Assembly (NCBI GenBank): GCA_964541605.1
Contig: CAZIQY010000036.1
Span: 1-25,297, forward strand
From: CAZIQY01 sp964541605
GTDB taxonomy: Bacteria > Desulfobacterota > Syntrophia > Syntrophales > UBA2185
Direction of reading: 5' to 3'
DNA length: 25,297 nucleotides
In this document: positions 23,189 through 25,297 of the stretch, in pieces
How positions within the stretch are numbered: the first letter of the stretch is position 1
Layout of the letters: each line of letters begins with the position of its first letter
Program-made: the position numbers and the translations under genes
Notes under the pieces: generated by a model
What the model saw: the letters and a program-made list of their open reading frames with translations, nothing else
The model's database searches: none
What the model was told of the DNA's origin: nothing

Positions 23189-23956
23189 TTACTTCATCCG
23201 GCTGAACAGGGCGCTTCCTGCCAGTATCATCAGTACTGCGAAGACGGCGATGACTCCGAGATCAACATAGAGAGGGAAGGCGTTTACGCCCAGCAGGGCA
23301 CCCCTGACTCCATCGACGGTATAGGTCAGCGGGTTCAGTTTCACCAATTCCTGCAGCCAGCCGGGAAGACGGTCATCAACGGGAAAGAGCGCGCCGGACA
23401 GGAAGAAAAGTGGGAAAACAACGAAAGTCGCGATGACCTGAAAACCCTCCAGGCTTTCGAGGAAAGAGCCGATGGCCAGTCCCAGGGAGACCATTGCTAT
23501 CGACGTGATGAACAGGATGAGCAGGGCCAGCGGGATTCCCCACGGGTCGACAGAGGCGAACAGGAATGAAAAAAGCAAGAGTATCAGTATCTGAAGGGTG
23601 ACGTCGGTGCAGCCGCCGAGCACCTTGCCGAGAAATATGCTGATGCGCGACACTGGCGCTACCAGGACCGCCTTGAGTACGTCGAGTTTCCTGTCCCAGA
23701 CGATGTAGAGCCCGAAGAAGACCGAGCCGAAGAGCACCGACATCGCCAGTATTCCCGGGTATATGTAATCCCGGTAGTTTACCCCGCTGACGCTGACGCT
23801 GGCACCCATGCCGCTGCCAAAGAGGAAGAGCCATATAAGGGGCTGGACAATGCTCGATACCACACGGCTTTTTTCACGCTGGAAGACTTTGATTTCCCGC
23901 CACCAGACGGCATATACGCCGAGACACTCTTTCCCGAATCGAGCGTAATCCATCAT
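23189..23956 (-). CDS. ABC-2 type exporter permease
   Basis: A 255-residue membrane protein with about six hydrophobic segments and the ABC-2 family layout of DrrB/NodJ-type permeases. A cytoplasmic N-terminus (VYAVWWREIKVFQREKSR) is followed by SSIVQPLIWLFLFGSGMG, and the late PLFFLSGALFPVDDRLPGWL and NPLTYTVDGVRGALLG signatures are present. It should pair with the ATPase encoded just upstream to export a drug, lipid or polysaccharide. The ATG at 23956 is preceded by GAGGGG and is one base from the ATPase stop, which favours it over the earlier in-frame ATG at 23986 inside the ATPase gene. Substrate not readable. Confidence 0.9.
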   Translation of the reverse strand: MMDYARFGKECLGVYAVWWREIKVFQREKSRVVSSIVQPLIWLFLFGSGMGASVSVSGVNYRDYIYPGILAMSVLFGSVFFGLYIVWDRKLDVLKAVLVAPVSRISIFLGKVLGGCTDVTLQILILLLFSFLFASVDPWGIPLALLILFITSIAMVSLGLAIGSFLESLEGFQVIATFVVFPLFFLSGALFPVDDRLPGWLQELVKLNPLTYTVDGVRGALLGVNAFPLYVDLGVIAVFAVLMILAGSALFSRMK

Positions 23957-23957
23957 T

Positions 23958-24935
23958 TCAATGTCCCCTCTGGCGATAGCGGGCAACGGATTCCACCCAG
24001 CCGCCGGAATCTTCGATTGCCTCTTCCCGTATGTCCCGTCCCGTCAGTTTGATGAATACGTCGTTGAGCGTGGGTGCTCTCGTCTCCACACACTCGACGT
24101 TCCGGAGGTTCGAGAGGAGATCAGGCAGGTGGATATGGGCCTCCTTCATAGTGATTTCCACCACGTCATCGTTCATTTTCACTTCCGATACGTAGGGGAG
24201 GGCGCGTATCCTTTCAAGGGGCGCGTCCTTCATCCGCAGGATTACCATGTATCCTCCCATCGACTCCTTGAGAGCTTCAGGGTCGCCAAGGGCGATGATG
24301 CTGCCGTGGTCGATAATGCCCACACGGTCGCAGATCTGCTCTGCCTCCTCCATGTAATGGGTAGTGAGCACAATGGTGGTTTGATCCTTCTTGGCCATCT
24401 TCCTTATATAATCCCATATGCGCGCTCTCGTCTGCGGGTCGAGCCCCAATGTCGGCTCGTCGAGAAAAAGAACCGCCGGACGATGCAGAAGACCGCGGGC
24501 CAGCTCAAGTCTTCGGCGCATCCCGCCCGAATACGTGCGTGTAATATCTTTAGCGCGGTCCTTCAGGTCGACGAGTTCCAGGAGTTCTTTTATCCTTTCT
24601 CTTCGAACATCCTTGGGGACGCCATAGAGAAGTGCGTGGAGTTCGAGATTCTCGCTGCCGGTCAGGATCGTATCCAGCGTGGGGTCCTGAAAGACGATGC
24701 CCACATTCCGCCTCACTTCCGCCGGTTCCTTCATGACGTCGTGACCAGCTATGGAAGCGCTCCCTGAACTCGGGCGGACGATGGTGCACAGCATCCCGAT
24801 GGTGGTGGTCTTGCCCGCCCCGTTGGGACCGAGGAGTCCGAAGATCTCACCTTTCTCTATGTTCAGGTCGATGCTCCGAACGGCCTGTATCTTGCCGTAA
24901 TGCTTCGTGAGGCTCCGTGTCTCAATGATGGCCAT
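23958..24935 (-). CDS. ABC-2 exporter ATP-binding protein (DrrA/NodI-like)
   Basis: A 325-residue ATPase. Walker A GPNGAGKT (36-43), Q-loop Gln83 (VFQDPTLD), signature YSGGM (135-139), Walker B LFLDEPTLGLDPQTR (156-170) and H-loop His193 (TTHYMEEAEQ) are all present, so it should be active. The C-terminal 100 residues are the extension usual in daunorubicin-resistance-type ATPases. The frame is open to 25016, but GGGAG upstream and the homology both place the start at the ATG at 24935. The permease gene follows after one base. First gene of this leftward group; no regulator gene adjoins it. Confidence 0.94.
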   Translation of the reverse strand: MAIIETRSLTKHYGKIQAVRSIDLNIEKGEIFGLLGPNGAGKTTTIGMLCTIVRPSSGSASIAGHDVMKEPAEVRRNVGIVFQDPTLDTILTGSENLELHALLYGVPKDVRRERIKELLELVDLKDRAKDITRTYSGGMRRRLELARGLLHRPAVLFLDEPTLGLDPQTRARIWDYIRKMAKKDQTTIVLTTHYMEEAEQICDRVGIIDHGSIIALGDPEALKESMGGYMVILRMKDAPLERIRALPYVSEVKMNDDVVEITMKEAHIHLPDLLSNLRNVECVETRAPTLNDVFIKLTGRDIREEAIEDSGGWVESVARYRQRGH

Positions 24936-25199
24936 TTTTGATGTGAACTCCCTTTGAATTTGCTGAGTATAGGAAACAAGCTTCCCTGACGTCAAGAAGA
25001 AAGGCATAAACTGCAAAAGTTTCCCTCTCGATATTTATATTGAAAGCGCCGACAGGATTGCCATAGCAGATGTCAAAGCGAAGATAAGATAACCAACTTC
25101 AATATGAAAAGCGTTGCATGGGCAAAAAAGCGGGGCAGGGTAGGTGAGCAGAAACAGTTCCATTCCATCTTGATGGTTGGAAATGGTTTTTAGACAAAG

Positions 25200-25229
25200 A
25201 AAAAAGGGGTTGCAGTATCTCTGCAACCC
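25200..25229 (-). terminator. terminator of the tRNA-Glu transcript
   Basis: On the minus strand GGGTTGCAG (25221-25229) pairs with CTGCAACCC (25207-25215), nine perfect pairs with a five-base loop, followed by C and then T6. It lies 15 bases beyond the tRNA 3' end. The rest of 25017-25243 shows no gene; a 63-codon frame there runs through this terminator and is not credible. Confidence 0.85.
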
Positions 25230-25243
25230 ATTGATATTATTGC

Positions 25244-25297
25244 TGGCGTCCCCACGGGGATTCGAACCCCGGTTACCGGCGTGAAAGGCCGGTGTCC
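25244..25297 (-). tRNA. tRNA-Glu (anticodon UUC), 5' part beyond the window
   Basis: Read on the minus strand, the visible 54 bases give the anticodon stem-loop CCGGC-CTTTCAC-GCCGG with anticodon TTC, the T arm CGGGG-TTCGAAT-CCCCG, the acceptor strand GGGGAC, discriminator G, and an encoded CCA ending at 25244. The D arm and 5' acceptor strand lie past the right edge. Confidence 0.93.

Noticed and set aside
25035..25226. 63-codon minus-strand frame near the tRNA
   Set aside because: Its start lies inside the tRNA terminator hairpin and no motif is visible.

Overview
The window looks like chromosomal DNA of an anaerobic Desulfobacterota bacterium, probably of the Syntrophales/Syntrophia type. 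This is inferred from gene content: long PAS-rich sensors, a CaiB/BaiF CoA-transferase pair, an NrpR-type regulator, a stand-alone FMN glutamate synthase, and small cysteine-rich proteins. No 16S gene or marker tree backs it. I see no phage, transposase, CRISPR array or plasmid functions.

Layout. (1) 193-2037 (+): a PAS/GAF sensor with a LuxR-type DNA-binding tail, then a 690-base gap with no supportable gene. (2) 2728-6336 (+): two paralogous class III CoA-transferase subunits, an intrinsic terminator, then two overlapping, paralogous cysteine-rich mini-proteins, closed by a second terminator. (3) 6645-10392 (+): a membrane-anchored spermidine-synthase-like protein, a calcineurin-type phosphoesterase and undecaprenyl-diphosphatase (uppP). 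(4) 10404-17501: a nitrogen module. gdhA and an M16C (PreP-like) metallopeptidase run leftward and are translationally coupled. An NrpR-type repressor and an FMN-domain glutamate synthase run rightward. The divergent control region carries two inverted repeats. (5) 17619-22575 (-): a tightly packed cluster read in the order CULT (cereblon-like) domain protein, cysteine-rich zinc mini-protein, hybrid PAS histidine kinase, second zinc mini-protein, sirtuin, patatin-like lipoprotein. (6) 22650-24935 (-): an exported cupin and an ABC-2 exporter pair. (7) A partial tRNA-Glu(UUC) with its terminator at the right edge, on the minus strand.

How the parts may work together. The nitrogen module makes glutamate from 2-oxoglutarate by two routes under a regulator whose archaeal relatives sense 2-oxoglutarate, with a peptidase that could supply amino acids. 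The CoA-transferase pair probably activates an organic acid as its CoA thioester. The two mini-proteins behind it have cysteine patterns recalling the Fe-S small subunits of glycyl-radical enzymes, but no such enzyme is in the window. The most novel-looking block is the minus-strand cluster. It joins a bacterial homologue of the thalidomide-binding domain of cereblon to a sensor kinase bracketed by two near-identical-pattern zinc mini-proteins, followed by a sirtuin and a patatin lipase. I know of no described system with this composition; whether it is conserved is the key question.
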